Part shown: piece by piece, positions 9,886-24,795 of the stretch
How the letters are laid out: the number at the start of each line of letters is the position of its first letter
Position numbering within the stretch: the stretch's first letter is position 1
Origin: Anthopleura xanthogrammica
Taxonomy: Eukaryota > Cnidaria > Anthozoa > Actiniaria > Actiniidae
DNA: 64,000 nucleotides
Reading direction: 5' to 3'
Assembly: GCA_964019055.1 (NCBI GenBank)
Contig: OZ025214.1
Span: forward strand, 9,486,858-9,550,857
The notes under the pieces: generated by a model
What the model was told of the DNA's origin: nothing
The model's database searches: none
Seen by the model: the letters and a program-made list of their open reading frames with translations, nothing else
Program-made: the position numbers and the translations under genes

Positions 9886-12800
9886 CAACATCTTATACAT
9901 AATCATACTCATCAATATTCACTGTTAAGTATTTGCATGTCAATTCATTCCATTACTTGAAGGTCCCCAGATTGAATGAGGTCCCCAGTTTGAATGAGGT
10001 CCCCAGTTTGAATGAGGTCCCCAGTTTGAATGAGGTCCCCAGATTGAATGAGGTCCCCAGTTCACATGGGGTCCCCAGATTGTAGGTGTGTTTTCCGTTA
10101 CACATTCTTAAATCAGCCCTAAACTCATTCAATAGCTATGATATTGTGCTAAGAATTCTTATTTGGGTAGTTTTTCTCTATTATCCCACAAAGTCACCCT
10201 TTTTGATCTAAGGGAAAGTTCTATTAGACCATCCAAATTCTTCTATATTCTTACTTCACTATTCATTCACACTTTCAGTATAACATCTCATAATCTAGAT
10301 CTCCTATGCACTTGATGAAATCTTCAAGAAAACCTATTACCTGGATAGAATGATTTCCAACCATTCTCTCTAAAAGACTCCAGAAATGTCTTGTGATTTA
10401 GCAAACCCTGCAAGAAAACAAAATGTCATGGAAAATCAAAGACAAACGTAACCGTTTTTTTCCTTTAAAATTTACATTTTTATAAATTCAATCCTTTTGA
10501 AAATGCTTCTCAAGTCCCAATGAATGTATTTTTAAAACAAATTCATACTCATCACTATTGACTTTTAAGTATTTGCATGTCAATTCATTCCATTACTTGA
10601 AGGTCCTCAGTTGGCATGGGTTCTCCAGCTTTTTGCATGGGGTCCCCAGTTTCCATGAGGTCCCAAGCTGTTTGCATGGGGTCCCCAGTTTGCATGAGGT
10701 CCCAAGCTGTTTCTATGGGGTCCCCAGCTGTTTGCATGGGGTCCCCAGTTTGCATGAGGTCCCCAGATTGCATGAGGTCCCAAGTTTCCATGGTGTCCCC
10801 AGATTGTAGGTGTGTTTTCCGTTACACATTCTTAAATCAGCCCTAAACTCATTCAATAGCTATGATATTTTGCTAAGGATTCTTATTTGGGTAGTTTTTC
10901 TCTATTATCCCACAAAGTCATCATTTCTGATCTAAGGGAAAGTTCTATTAGACCATCCAAATTCTTCTATATTCTTACTTCACTATTCATTCACACTTTC
11001 AGTATAACATCTCATAATCTAGATCTCCTATGCACTTGATGAAATCTTCAAGAAAACCTATTACCTGGATAGAATGATTTCCAACCAATCTCTCTATAAG
11101 ACTCCAAAAATGTCTTGTGATTTAGCAAACCCTGCAAGAAAACAAAATGTCATGGAAAATGAAAGACAAACGTAACCGTTTTTTCCCTTTAAAATTTGCA
11201 TGAGGTCCCAAGCTATTGGCATGGGGTCCCCAGTTTGCATGAGGTCCCCAGTTTGCATGGGGTCCCCAGATTGTAGGTGTGTTTTCCGTTACACATTCTT
11301 AAATCAGCCCTAAACTCATTCAATAGCTATGATATTGTGGTAAGGATTCTTATTTGGGTAGTTTTTCTGGGGTCCCCAGTTTGCATGAGGTCCCAAGCTG
11401 TTTGCATGGGGTCCCCAGATGTTTGCATGGGGTCCCCAGTTTGCATGAGGTCCCCAGCTGTTTCCATGGGGACCCCAGTTCGCATAGGGTCCCCAGTTCG
11501 CATGGGGTCCCCATTTCGCATCGGGTCCCCAGTTCGCATGGGGTCCCCAGTTCACATGGGGTCCCCAGTTTGCATGTGGTCCCCAGTTCATGTGGGGTCC
11601 CCAGATTGTAGGTGTGTTTTCCATTACACATTCTTAAATCAACCCTAAACTCATTTAATAGCTATGATATTGTCCTAATGATTCTTATTTGGGTAGTTTT
11701 TCTCTATTATCCCACAAAGTCACCCTTTCTGATCTAAGGGAAAGTATTATTAGACCATCCAAATTCTTCTATATTCTTACTTCACTATTCATTCACACTT
11801 TCAGTATAACATCTCATAATCTAGATCTCCTATGCACTTGATGAAATCTTCAAGAAAACCTATTACCTGGATAGAATGATTTCCAACCATTCTCTCTAAA
11901 AGACTCCAGAAATGTCTTGTGATTTAGCAAACCCTGCAAGAAAACAAAATGTCATGGAAAATCAAAGACAAACGTAACCGTTTTTTTCCTTTAAAATTTA
12001 CATTTTTATACATTCAATCGTTTTGAAAATGCTTCTCAAGTCCCCATGCATGGGGTATTCAGTTGGCATGGGGTCCCCAGCTGTTTGCATGGGGTCCCCA
12101 GTTTGCATGAGGTCCCAAGCTGTTGGCATGGGGTGCCCAGTTTGCATGAGGTCCCCAGTTTGCATGGGGTCCCCAGATTGTAGGTGTGTTTTCCATTACA
12201 CATTCTTAAATCAGCCCTAAACTCATTCAATAGCTATGATATTGTGCTAAGGATTCTTATTTGGGTAGTTTTTCTCTATTATCCTACAAAGCCACCCTTT
12301 CTGATCTAAGGGAAAGTATTATTAGACCATCCAAATTCTTCTATATTCTTACTTCACTATTCATTCACACTTTCAGTATAACATCTCATAATCTAGATAA
12401 GAAAACCTATTACCTGGATAGAATGATTTCCAACCATTCTCTTTAAAAGACTCCAGAAATGTCTTGTGATTTAGCAAACCCTGCAAGAAAACAAAATGTC
12501 ATGGAAAATCAAAGACAAACGTAACCGTTTTTTTCCTTTAAAATTTACATTTTCATACATTCAATCATTTTGAAAATGCTTCTCAAGTCCCCATGCATGG
12601 GGTCTTCAGTTGGCATGGGGTCCCCAGCTGTTTGCATGGGGTCCCCAGTTTGCATGAGGTCCCAAGCTGTTGGCATGGGGTGCCCAGTTTGCATGAGGTC
12701 CCCAGTTTGCATGGGGTCCCCAGATTGTAGGTGTGTTTTCCATTACACATTCTTAAATCAGCCCTAAACTCATTCAATAGCTATGATATTGTGCTAAGGA

Positions 12801-13141
12801 TTCTTATTTGGGTAGTTTTTCTCTATTATCCCACAAAGCCACCCTTTCTGATCTAAGGGAAAGTATTATTAGACCATCCAAATTCTTCTATATTCTTACT
12901 TCACTATTCATTCACACTTTCAGTATAACATCTCATAATCTAGATCTCCTATGCACTTGATGAAATCTTCAAGAAAACCTATTACCTGGATAGAATGATT
13001 TCCAACCATTCTCTCTAAAAGACTCCAGAAATGTCTTGTGATTTAGCAAACCCTGCAAGAAAACAAAATGTCATGGAAAATCAAAGACAAACATAACCGT
13101 TTTTTTCCTTTAAAATTTACATTTTTATACATTCAATCGTT

Positions 13142-16100
13142 TTGAAAATGCTTCTCAAGTCCCAATGCATGGGGTCTTCAGTTGGCATGGGGTCCCCAGT
13201 TTGCATGAGGTCCCAAGCTGTTGGCATGGGGTCCCCAGATGTTTGCATGGGGTCCCCAGTTTGCATGTGGTCCCCAGCTGTTTCCATGGGGACCCCAGTT
13301 CGCATAGGGTCCCCAGTTCGCATGGGGTCCCCAATTCGCATAGGGTCCCCAGTTCACATGGGGTCCCCAGTTTGCATGTGGTCCGCCGTTCATGTGGGGT
13401 CCCCAGATTGTAGGTGTGTTTTACACATTCTTAAATCAACCCTAAACTCATTCAATAGCTATGATATTGTGCTAAGGATTCTTATTTGGGTAGTTTTTCT
13501 CTATTATCCTACAAAGCCACTCTTTCTGATCTAAGGGAAAGTATTATTAGACCATCCAAATTCTTCTATATTCTTACTTCACTATTCATTCACACTTTCA
13601 GTATAACATCTCATAATCTAGATCTCCTATGCACTTGATGAAATCTTCAAGAAAACCTATTACCTGGATAGAATGATTTCCAACCATTCTCTCTAAAAGA
13701 CTCCAGAAATGTCTTGTGATTTAGCAAACCCTGCAAGAAAACAAAATGTCATGGAAAATCAAAGACAAACGTAACCGTTTTTTTCCTTTAAAATTTACAT
13801 TTTTATACATTCAATCGTTTTGAAAATGCTTCTCAAGTCCCAATGCATGGGGTCTTCAGTTGGCATGGGGTCCCCAGCTGTTTGCATGGGGTCCCCAGTT
13901 GGCATGAGGTCCCAAGCTGCTGGCATGGGGTCCCCAGTTTGCATGAGGTCCCCAGTTTGCATGAGGTCCCCAGATTGTAGGTGTGTTTTCCATTACACAT
14001 TCTTAAATCAGCCCTAAACTCATTCAATAGCTATGATATTGTGCTAAGGATTCTTATTTGGGTAGTTTTTCTCTATTATCCCACAAAGCCACCCTTTCTG
14101 ATCTAAGGGAAAGTATTATTAGACCATCCAAATTCTTCTATATTCTTACTTCACTATTCATTCACACTTTCAGTATAACATCTCATAATCTAGATAAGAA
14201 AACCTATTACCTGGATAGAATGATTTCCAACCATTCTCTTTAAAAGACTCCAGAAATGTCTTGTGATTTAGCAAACCCTGCAAGAAAACAAAATATCATG
14301 GAAAATCAAAGACAAACGTAACCGTTTTTTTCCTTTAAAATTTACATTTTCATACATTCAATCATTTTGAAAATGCTTCTCAAGTCCCCATGCATGGGGT
14401 CTTCAGTTGGCATGGGGTCCCCAGCTGTTTGCATTGGGTCCCCAGTTTGCATGAGGTCCCAAGCTGTTGGCATGGGGTGCCCAGTTTGCATGAGGTCCCC
14501 AGTTTGCATGGGGTCCCCAGATTGTAGGTGTGTTTTCCATTACACATTCTTAAATCAGCCCTAAACTCATTCAATAGCTATGATATTGTGCTAAGGATTC
14601 TTATTTGGGTAGTTTTTCTCTATTATCCCACAAAGCCACCCTTTCTGATCTAAGGGAAAGTATTATTAGACCATCCAAATTCTTCTATATTCTTACTTCA
14701 CTATTCATTCACACTTTCAGTATAACATCTCATAATCTAGATCTCCTATGCACTTGATGAAATCTTCAAGAAAACCTATTACCTGGATAGAATGATTTCC
14801 AACCATTCTCTCTAAAAGACTCCAGAAATGTCTTGTGATTTAGCAAACCCTGCAAGAAAACAAAATGTCATGGAAAATCAAAGACAAACATAACCGTTTT
14901 TTTCCTTTAAAATTTACATTTTTATACATTCAATCGTTTTGAAAATGCTTCTCAAGTCCCAATGCATGGGGTCTTCAGTTGGCATGGGGTCCCCAGCTGT
15001 TTGCATGGGGTCCCCAGTTGGCATGAGGTCCCAAGCTGCTGGCATGGGGTCCCCAGTTTGCATGAGGTCCCCAGTTTGCATGAGGTCCCCAGATCGTAGG
15101 TGTGTTTTCCATTACACATTCTTAAATCAGCCCTAAACTCATTCAATAGCTATGATATTGTGCTAAGGATTCTTATTTGGGTAGTTTTTCTCTATTATCC
15201 CACAAAGCCACCCTTTCTGATCTAAGGGAAAGTATTATTAGACCATCCAAATTCTTCTATATTCTTACTTCACTATTCATTCACACTTTCAGTATAACAT
15301 CTCATAATCTAGATAAGAAAACCTATTACCTGGATAGAATGATTTCCAACCATTCTCTTTAAAAGACTCCAGAAATGTCTTGTGATTTAGCAAACCCTGC
15401 AAGAAAACAAAATGTCATGGAAAATCAAAGACAAACGTAACCGTTTTTTTTCTTTAAAATTTACATTTTCATACATTCAATCATTTTGAAAATGCTTCTC
15501 AAGTCCCCATGCATGGGGTCTTCAGTTGGCATGGGGTCCCCAGCTGTTTGCATGGGGTCCCCAGTTTGCATGAGGTCCCAAGCTGTTGGCATGGGGTGCC
15601 CAGTTTGCATGAGGTCCCCAGTTTGCATGGGGTCCCCAGATTGTAGGTGTGTTTTCCATTACACATTCTTAAATCAGCCCTAAACTCATTCAATAGCTAT
15701 GATATTGTGCTAAGGATTCTTATTTGGGTAGTTTTTCTCTATTATCCCACAAAGCCACCCTTTCTGATCTAAGGGAAAGTATTATTAGACCATCCAAATT
15801 CTTCTATATTCTTACTTCACTATTCATTCACACTTTCAGTATAACATCTCATAATCTAGATCTCCTATGCACTTGATGAAATCTTCAAGAAAACCTATTA
15901 CCTGGATAGAATGATTTCCAACCATTCTCTCTAAAAGACTCCAGAAATGTCTTGTGATTTAGCAAACCCTGCAAGAAAACAAAATGTCATGGAAAATCAA
16001 AGACAAACATAACCGTTTTTTTCCTTTAAAATTTACATTTTTATACATTCAATCGTTTTGAAAATGCTTCTCAAGTCCCAATGCATGGGGTCTTCAGTTG

Positions 16101-17854
16101 GCATGGGGTCCCCAGTTTGCATGAGGTCCCAAGCTGTTGGCATGGGGTCCCCAGATGTTTGCATGGGGTCCCCAGTTTGCATGTGGTCCCCAGCTGTTTC
16201 CATGGGGACCCCAGTTCGCATAGGGTCCCCAGTTCGCATGGGGTCCCCAATTCGCATAGGGTCCCCAGTTCACATGGGGTCCCCAGTTTGCATGTGGTCC
16301 GCCGTTCATGTGGGGTCCCCAGATTGTAGGTGTGTTTTACACATTCTTAAATCAACCCTAAACTCATTCAATAGCTATGATATTGTGCTAAGGATTCTTA
16401 TTTGGGTAGTTTTTCTCTATTATCCTACAAAGCCACTCTTTCTGATCTAAGGGAAAGTATTATTAGACCATCCAAATTCTTCTATATTCTTACTTCACTA
16501 TTCATTCACACTTTCAGTATAACATCTCATAATCTAGATCTCCTATGCACTTGATGAAATCTTCAAGAAAACCTATTACCTGGATAGAATGATTTCCAAC
16601 CATTCTCTCTAAAAGACTCCAGAAATGTCTTGTGATTTAGCAAACCCTGCAAGAAAACAAAATGTCATGGAAAATCAAAGACAAACGTAACCGTTTTTTT
16701 CCTTTAAAATTTACATTTTTATACATTCAATCGTTTTGAAAATGCTTCTCAAGTCCCAATGCATGGGGTCTTCAGTTGGCATGGGGTCCCCAGCTGTTTG
16801 CATGGGGTCCCCAGTTGGCATGAGGTCCCAAGCTGCTGGCATGGGGTCCCCAGTTTGCATGAGGTCCCCAGTTTGCATGAGGTCCCCAGATTGTAGGTGT
16901 GTTTTCCATTACACATTCTTAAATCAGCCCTAAACTCATTCAATAGCTATGATATTGTGCTAAGGATTCTTATTTGGGTAGTTTTTCTCTATTATCCCAC
17001 AAAGCCACCCTTTCTGATCTAAGGGAAAGTATTATTAGACCATCCAAATTCTTCTATATTCTTACTTCACTATTCATTCACACTTTCAGTATAACATCTC
17101 ATAATCTAGATAAGAAAACCTATTACCTGGATAGAATGATTTCCAACCATTCTCTTTAAAAGACTCCAGAAATGTCTTGTGATTTAGCAAACCCTGCAAG
17201 AAAACAAAATATCATGGAAAATCAAAGACAAACGTAACCGTTTTTTTCCTTTAAAATTTACATTTTCATACATTCAATCATTTTGAAAATGCTTCTCAAG
17301 TCCCCATGCATGGGGTCTTCAGTTGGCATGGGGTCCCCAGCTGTTTGCATGGGGTCCCCAGTTTGCATGAGGTCCCAAGCTGTTGGCATGGGGTGCCCAG
17401 TTTGCATGAGGTCCCCAGTTTGCATGGGGTCCCCAGATTGTAGGTGTGTTTTCCATTACACATTCTTAAATCAGCCCTAAACTCATTCAATAGCTATGAT
17501 ATTGTGCTAAGGATTCTTATTTGGGTAGTTTTTCTCTATTATCCCACAAAGCCACCCTTTCTGATCTAAGGGAAAGTATTATTAGACCATCCAAATTCTT
17601 CTATATTCTTACTTCACTATTCATTCACACTTTCAGTATAACATCTCATAATCTAGATCTCCTATGCACTTGATGAAATCTTCAAGAAAACCTATTACCT
17701 GGATAGAATGATTTCCAACCATTCTCTCTAAAAGACTCCAGAAATGTCTTGTGATTTAGCAAACCCTGCAAGAAAACAAAATGTCATGGAAAATCAAAGA
17801 CAAACATAACCGTTTTTTTCCTTTAAAATTTACATTTTTATACATTCAATCGTT
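13142..17854 (+). repeat. Nested 1,119-bp and 1,797-bp higher-order duplications
   Basis: Blocks can be typed by their short-unit pattern: C begins at 13,142, 16,058 and 17,855; A at 13,820, 14,939 and 16,736; B at 12,570, 14,367, 15,486 and 17,283. The order here is C-A-B-A-B-C-A-B. Shifts of 1,119 bp (A+B) and 1,797 bp (C+A+B) superimpose near-identical copies, and 2,916 bp is their sum. This is the signature of repeated unequal exchange. Confidence 0.9.
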
Positions 17855-20800
17855 TTGAAAATGCTTCTCAAGTCCCAATGCATGGGGTCTTCAGTTGGCA
17901 TGGGGTCCCCAGTTTGCATGAGGTCCCAAGCTGTTGGCATGGGGTCCCCAGATGTTTGCATGGGGTCCCCAGTTTGCATGTGGTCCCCAGCTGTTTCCAT
18001 GGGGACCCCAGTTCGCATAGGGTCCCCAGTTCGCATGGGGTCCCCAATTCGCATAGGGTCCTCAGTTCACATGGGGTCCCCAGTTTCCATGTGGTCCGCC
18101 GTTCATGTGGGGTCCCCAGATTGTAGGTGTGTTTTACACATTCTTAAATCAACCCTAAACTCATTCAATAGCTATGATATTGTGCTAAGGATTCTTATTT
18201 GGGTAGTTTTTCTCTATTATCCTACAAAGCCACTCTTTCTGATCTAAGGGAAAGTATTATTAGACCATCCAAATTCTTCTATATTCTTACTTCACTATTC
18301 ATTCACACTTTCAGTATAACATCTCATAATCTAGATCTCCTATGCACTTGATGAAATCTTCAAGAAAACCTATTACCTGGATAGAATGATTTCCAACCAT
18401 TCTCTCTAAAAGACTCCAGAAATGTCTTGTGATTTAGCAAACCCTGCAAGAAAACAAAATGTCATGGAAAATCAAAGACAAACGTAACCGTTTTTTTCCT
18501 TTAAAATTTACATTTTTATACATTCAATCGTTTTGAAAATGCTTCTCAAGTCCCAATGCATGGGGTCTTCAGTTGGCATGGGGTCCCCAGCTGTTTGCAT
18601 GGGGTCCCCAGTTGGCATGAGGTCCCAAGCTGTTGGCATGGGGTCCCCAGTTTGCATGAGGTCCCAAGCTGTTTGCATTGGGTCCCCAGATTGTAGGTGT
18701 GTTTTCCATTACACATTCTTAAATCAGCCCTAAACTCATTCAATAGCTATGATATTGTGCTTAGGATTCTTATTTGGGTAGTTTTTCTCTATTATCCCAC
18801 AAAGCCACCCTTTCTGATCTAAGGGAAAGTTCTATTAGACCATCCAAATTCTTCTATATTCTTACTACACTATTCATTCACACTTTCAGTATAACATCTC
18901 ATAATCTAGATCTCCTATGCACTTGATGAAATCTTCAAGAAAACCTATTACCTGGATAGAATGATTTCCAACCATTCTCTCTATAAGACTCCAAAAATGT
19001 CTTGTGATTTAGCAAACCCTGCTAGTAAACAAAATGTCATGGAAAATCAAAGACAAATGTAACCGTTTTTTCCCGTTAAAATTTACATTTTTATAAATTC
19101 AATCCTTTTGATAATGCTTCTCAAGTCCCAATGAATGTATTTTTAAAACAAATTCATACTCATCAATATTGACTTTTAAATATTGCATGTCAATTCATTC
19201 CATTACTTGAAGGTCCTCAGTTGGCATGGGTTCTCCAGCTTTTTGCATGGGGTCCCCAGTTTGCATGAGGTCCCAAGCTGTTTGCATGGGGTCCCCAGAT
19301 GTTTGCATGGGGTTCCCAGTTTGCATGTGGTCCCCAGCTGTTTCCATGGGGACCCCAGTTCGCATAGGGTCCCCAGTTCGCATGGGGTCCCCAGTTCGCA
19401 TCGGGTCCCCAGTTCACATGGGGTCCCCAGTTTGCATGTGGTCCGCAGTTCATGTGGGGTCCCCAGATTGTAGGTGTGTTTTCCGTTACACATTCTTAAA
19501 TCAACCCTAAACTCATTCAATAGCTATGATTTTCTGCTAAGGATTCTTATTTGGGTAGTTTTCCTCTATTATCCCACAAAGTCACCCTTTCTGATCTAAG
19601 GGAAAGTTCTATTAGACCATCCAAATTCTTCTATATTCTTACTTCACTATTCATTCACACTTTCAGTATAACATCTCATAATCTAGATCTCCTATGCACT
19701 TGATGAAATCTTCAAGAAAACCTATTACCTGGATAGAATGATTTCCAACCATTCTCTTTAAAAGACTCCAGAAATGTCTTGTGATTTAGCAAACCCTGCA
19801 AGAAAACAAAATGTCATGGAAAATCAAAGACAAACGTAACCGTTTTTTTCCTTTAAAATTTACATTTTTATACATTCAATCGTTTTGAAAATGCTTCTCA
19901 AGTCCCCATGCATGGGGTCTTCAGTTGGCATGGGGTCCCCAGCTGTTTGCATGGGGTCCCCAGTTTGCATGGGTTCTCCAGCTGTTTGCATGGGGTCCCC
20001 AGTTTGCATGAGGTCCCAAGGTGTTTGCATGGGATCCCCAGATGTTTGCATGAGGTCCCCAGCTGTTTCCATGGGGTCCCCAGTTCGCATGGGGTCCCCA
20101 GTTCGCATGAGGTCCCCAGTTCACATGGGGTCCCCAGTTCACCATAGGGTCCGCAGTTCACGTGGGGTCCCCAGTTTGTAGGTGTATTTTCTGTTACGCA
20201 TTCTTAAATCAGCCCTAAACTCATTCAATAGCTATGATATTGTGCTAAGGATTCTTATTTGGGTAGTTTTTCTCGATTATCCCACAAAGTCATCCGTTCT
20301 GATCTAAGGGAAAGTATTATTAGACCATCCAAATTCTTCTATATTCTTACTTCACTATTCATTCACACTTTCAGTATAACATCTCATAATCTAGATCTCC
20401 TATGCACTTGATGAAATCTTCAAGAAAACCTAACTCTAAATTACACATTGCCATCCTTTACAACTACGGTATGCACAGATTAAAAGGACTTAATCTGTAC
20501 AACCATTTATGATATATCAAAACTCTTAGAAAATATTCAATACTTGACAATAATCAAGATCAGAAACTCATAATGGGTTTGAACTATGAAATGCAGAAAC
20601 CATGCTCTGAAATATGAGCAAATTAGGAGGTCTGATACCATATTTGGAGGTAAAGCTTGATTCAAGAAGGCCGCCTCAAAACCTTTTCAAAGAATATACT
20701 GGATTTTAGTAGAGTTTCATGGAATCTCTCAAAAAACTTTTGGAATATCTGTTTTAAAAGTTTATTTTGAGAGTTTTTGAAGCAAAAAAGGGAGAAAAAA

Positions 20801-20983
20801 ATAAAATTGAAATTAAATCTGTCAACAAAAATTTGAATATTCCATAGAGCATCAGTCAGAATAAAGAAATGCAAGGTTGTTACACGTTTCAACTCCCCTT
20901 ATGAGTTTCTGGATCATAATGCATACATCTGACAATACCTGGATAGAATGATTTCCAACCATTCTCTCTAAACGCCACCAGAA
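17172..20983 (+). repeat. 3,812-bp segmental duplication, copy 1
   Basis: Everything from the AATGTCTTGTGATTTAGC at 17,172 recurs exactly 3,812 bp downstream, including six differently patterned short-unit blocks (17,283, 17,855, 18,533, 19,183, 19,885) and the unique segment at 20,433-20,934. Every translated block I compared is the same in both copies, so the event is very recent or an assembly duplication. Confidence 0.92.
20433..20934. repeat. Unique 0.5-kb segment embedded in the array (duplicated at 24,245-24,746)
   Basis: The spacer is interrupted after AAGAAAACCTA by about 500 bp with no GTCCCCAG units, and the spacer resumes at ATACCTGGATAGAATG. The identical segment lies 3,812 bp further on. 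Its first bases (CTAAATTACACATT, then GCACAGATT) also resemble 25,515-25,562 at the right edge of the array, so it may be a piece of the original flank carried inward. No coding region is credible. Confidence 0.75.
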
Positions 20984-23900
20984 ATGTCTTGTGATTTAGC
21001 AAACCCTGCAAGAAAACAAAATATCATGGAAAATCAAAGACAAACGTAACCGTTTTTTTCCTTTAAAATTTACATTTTCATACATTCAATCATTTTGAAA
21101 ATGCTTCTCAAGTCCCCATGCATGGGGTCTTCAGTTGGCATGGGGTCCCCAGCTGTTTGCATGGGGTCCCCAGTTTGCATGAGGTCCCAAGCTGTTGGCA
21201 TGGGGTGCCCAGTTTGCATGAGGTCCCCAGTTTGCATGGGGTCCCCAGATTGTAGGTGTGTTTTCCATTACACATTCTTAAATCAGCCCTAAACTCATTC
21301 AATAGCTATGATATTGTGCTAAGGATTCTTATTTGGGTAGTTTTTCTCTATTATCCCACAAAGCCACCCTTTCTGATCTAAGGGAAAGTATTATTAGACC
21401 ATCCAAATTCTTCTATATTCTTACTTCACTATTCATTCACACTTTCAGTATAACATCTCATAATCTAGATCTCCTATGCACTTGATGAAATCTTCAAGAA
21501 AACCTATTACCTGGATAGAATGATTTCCAACCATTCTCTCTAAAAGACTCCAGAAATGTCTTGTGATTTAGCAAACCCTGCAAGAAAACAAAATGTCATG
21601 GAAAATCAAAGACAAACATAACCGTTTTTTTCCTTTAAAATTTACATTTTTATACATTCAATCGTTTTGAAAATGCTTCTCAAGTCCCAATGCATGGGGT
21701 CTTCAGTTGGCATGGGGTCCCCAGTTTGCATGAGGTCCCAAGCTGTTGGCATGGGGTCCCCAGATGTTTGCATGGGGTCCCCAGTTTGCATGTGGTCCCC
21801 AGCTGTTTCCATGGGGACCCCAGTTCGCATAGGGTCCCCAGTTCGCATGGGGTCCCCAATTCGCATAGGGTCCTCAGTTCACATGGGGTCCCCAGTTTCC
21901 ATGTGGTCCGCCGTTCATGTGGGGTCCCCAGATTGTAGGTGTGTTTTACACATTCTTAAATCAACCCTAAACTCATTCAATAGCTATGATATTGTGCTAA
22001 GGATTCTTATTTGGGTAGTTTTTCTCTATTATCCTACAAAGCCACTCTTTCTGATCTAAGGGAAAGTATTATTAGACCATCCAAATTCTTCTATATTCTT
22101 ACTTCACTATTCATTCACACTTTCAGTATAACATCTCATAATCTAGATCTCCTATGCACTTGATGAAATCTTCAAGAAAACCTATTACCTGGATAGAATG
22201 ATTTCCAACCATTCTCTCTAAAAGACTCCAGAAATGTCTTGTGATTTAGCAAACCCTGCAAGAAAACAAAATGTCATGGAAAATCAAAGACAAACGTAAC
22301 CGTTTTTTTCCTTTAAAATTTACATTTTTATACATTCAATCGTTTTGAAAATGCTTCTCAAGTCCCAATGCATGGGGTCTTCAGTTGGCATGGGGTCCCC
22401 AGCTGTTTGCATGGGGTCCCCAGTTGGCATGAGGTCCCAAGCTGTTGGCATGGGGTCCCCAGTTTGCATGAGGTCCCAAGCTGTTTGCATTGGGTCCCCA
22501 GATTGTAGGTGTGTTTTCCATTACACATTCTTAAATCAGCCCTAAACTCATTCAATAGCTATGATATTGTGCTTAGGATTCTTATTTGGGTAGTTTTTCT
22601 CTATTATCCCACAAAGCCACCCTTTCTGATCTAAGGGAAAGTTCTATTAGACCATCCAAATTCTTCTATATTCTTACTACACTATTCATTCACACTTTCA
22701 GTATAACATCTCATAATCTAGATCTCCTATGCACTTGATGAAATCTTCAAGAAAACCTATTACCTGGATAGAATGATTTCCAACCATTCTCTCTATAAGA
22801 CTCCAAAAATGTCTTGTGATTTAGCAAACCCTGCTAGTAAACAAAATGTCATGGAAAATCAAAGACAAATGTAACCGTTTTTTCCCGTTAAAATTTACAT
22901 TTTTATAAATTCAATCCTTTTGATAATGCTTCTCAAGTCCCAATGAATGTATTTTTAAAACAAATTCATACTCATCAATATTGACTTTTAAATATTGCAT
23001 GTCAATTCATTCCATTACTTGAAGGTCCTCAGTTGGCATGGGTTCTCCAGCTTTTTGCATGGGGTCCCCAGTTTGCATGAGGTCCCAAGCTGTTTGCATG
23101 GGGTCCCCAGATGTTTGCATGGGGTTCCCAGTTTGCATGTGGTCCCCAGCTGTTTCCATGGGGACCCCAGTTCGCATAGGGTCCCCAGTTCGCATGGGGT
23201 CCCCAGTTCGCATCGGGTCCCCAGTTCACATGGGGTCCCCAGTTTGCATGTGGTCCGCAGTTCATGTGGGGTCCCCAGATTGTAGGTGTGTTTTCCGTTA
23301 CACATTCTTAAATCAACCCTAAACTCATTCAATAGCTATGATTTTCTGCTAAGGATTCTTATTTGGGTAGTTTTCCTCTATTATCCCACAAAGTCACCCT
23401 TTCTGATCTAAGGGAAAGTTCTATTAGACCATCCAAATTCTTCTATATTCTTACTTCACTATTCATTCACACTTTCAGTATAACATCTCATAATCTAGAT
23501 CTCCTATGCACTTGATGAAATCTTCAAGAAAACCTATTACCTGGATAGAATGATTTCCAACCATTCTCTTTAAAAGACTCCAGAAATGTCTTGTGATTTA
23601 GCAAACCCTGCAAGAAAACAAAATGTCATGGAAAATCAAAGACAAACGTAACCGTTTTTTTCCTTTAAAATTTACATTTTTATACATTCAATCGTTTTGA
23701 AAATGCTTCTCAAGTCCCCATGCATGGGGTCTTCAGTTGGCATGGGGTCCCCAGCTGTTTGCATGGGGTCCCCAGTTTGCATGGGTTCTCCAGCTGTTTG
23801 CATGGGGTCCCCAGTTTGCATGAGGTCCCAAGGTGTTTGCATGGGATCCCCAGATGTTTGCATGAGGTCCCCAGCTGTTTCCATGGGGTCCCCAGTTCGC

Positions 23901-24795
23901 ATGGGGTCCCCAGTTCGCATGAGGTCCCCAGTTCACATGGGGTCCCCAGTTCACCATAGGGTCCGCAGTTCACGTGGGGTCCCCAGTTTGTAGGTGTATT
24001 TTCTGTTACGCATTCTTAAATCAGCCCTAAACTCATTCAATAGCTATGATATTGTGCTAAGGATTCTTATTTGGGTAGTTTTTCTCGATTATCCCACAAA
24101 GTCATCCGTTCTGATCTAAGGGAAAGTATTATTAGACCATCCAAATTCTTCTATATTCTTACTTCACTATTCATTCACACTTTCAGTATAACATCTCATA
24201 ATCTAGATCTCCTATGCACTTGATGAAATCTTCAAGAAAACCTAACTCTAAATTACACATTGCCATCCTTTACAACTACGGTATGCACAGATTAAAAGGA
24301 CTTAATCTGTACAACCATTTATGATATATCAAAACTCTTAGAAAATATTCAATACTTGACAATAATCAAGATCAGAAACTCATAATGGGTTTGAACTATG
24401 AAATGCAGAAACCATGCTCTGAAATATGAGCAAATTAGGAGGTCTGATACCATATTTGGAGGTAAAGCTTGATTCAAGAAGGCCGCCTCAAAACCTTTTC
24501 AAAGAATATACTGGATTTTAGTAGAGTTTCATGGAATCTCTCAAAAAACTTTTGGAATATCTGTTTTAAAAGTTTATTTTGAGAGTTTTTGAAGCAAAAA
24601 AGGGAGAAAAAAATAAAATTGAAATTAAATCTGTCAACAAAAATTTGAATATTCCATAGAGCATCAGTCAGAATAAAGAAATGCAAGGTTGTTACACGTT
24701 TCAACTCCCCTTATGAGTTTCTGGATCATAATGCATACATCTGACAATACCTGGATAGAATGATTTCCAACCATTCTCTCTAAACGCCACCAGAA
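20984..24795 (+). repeat. 3,812-bp segmental duplication, copy 2
   Basis: Tandem partner of 17,172-20,983, directly adjacent. It ends near 24,795-24,815, where the sequence changes to ATTTAGCAACCTGGC and diverges from copy 1. Confidence 0.92.
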
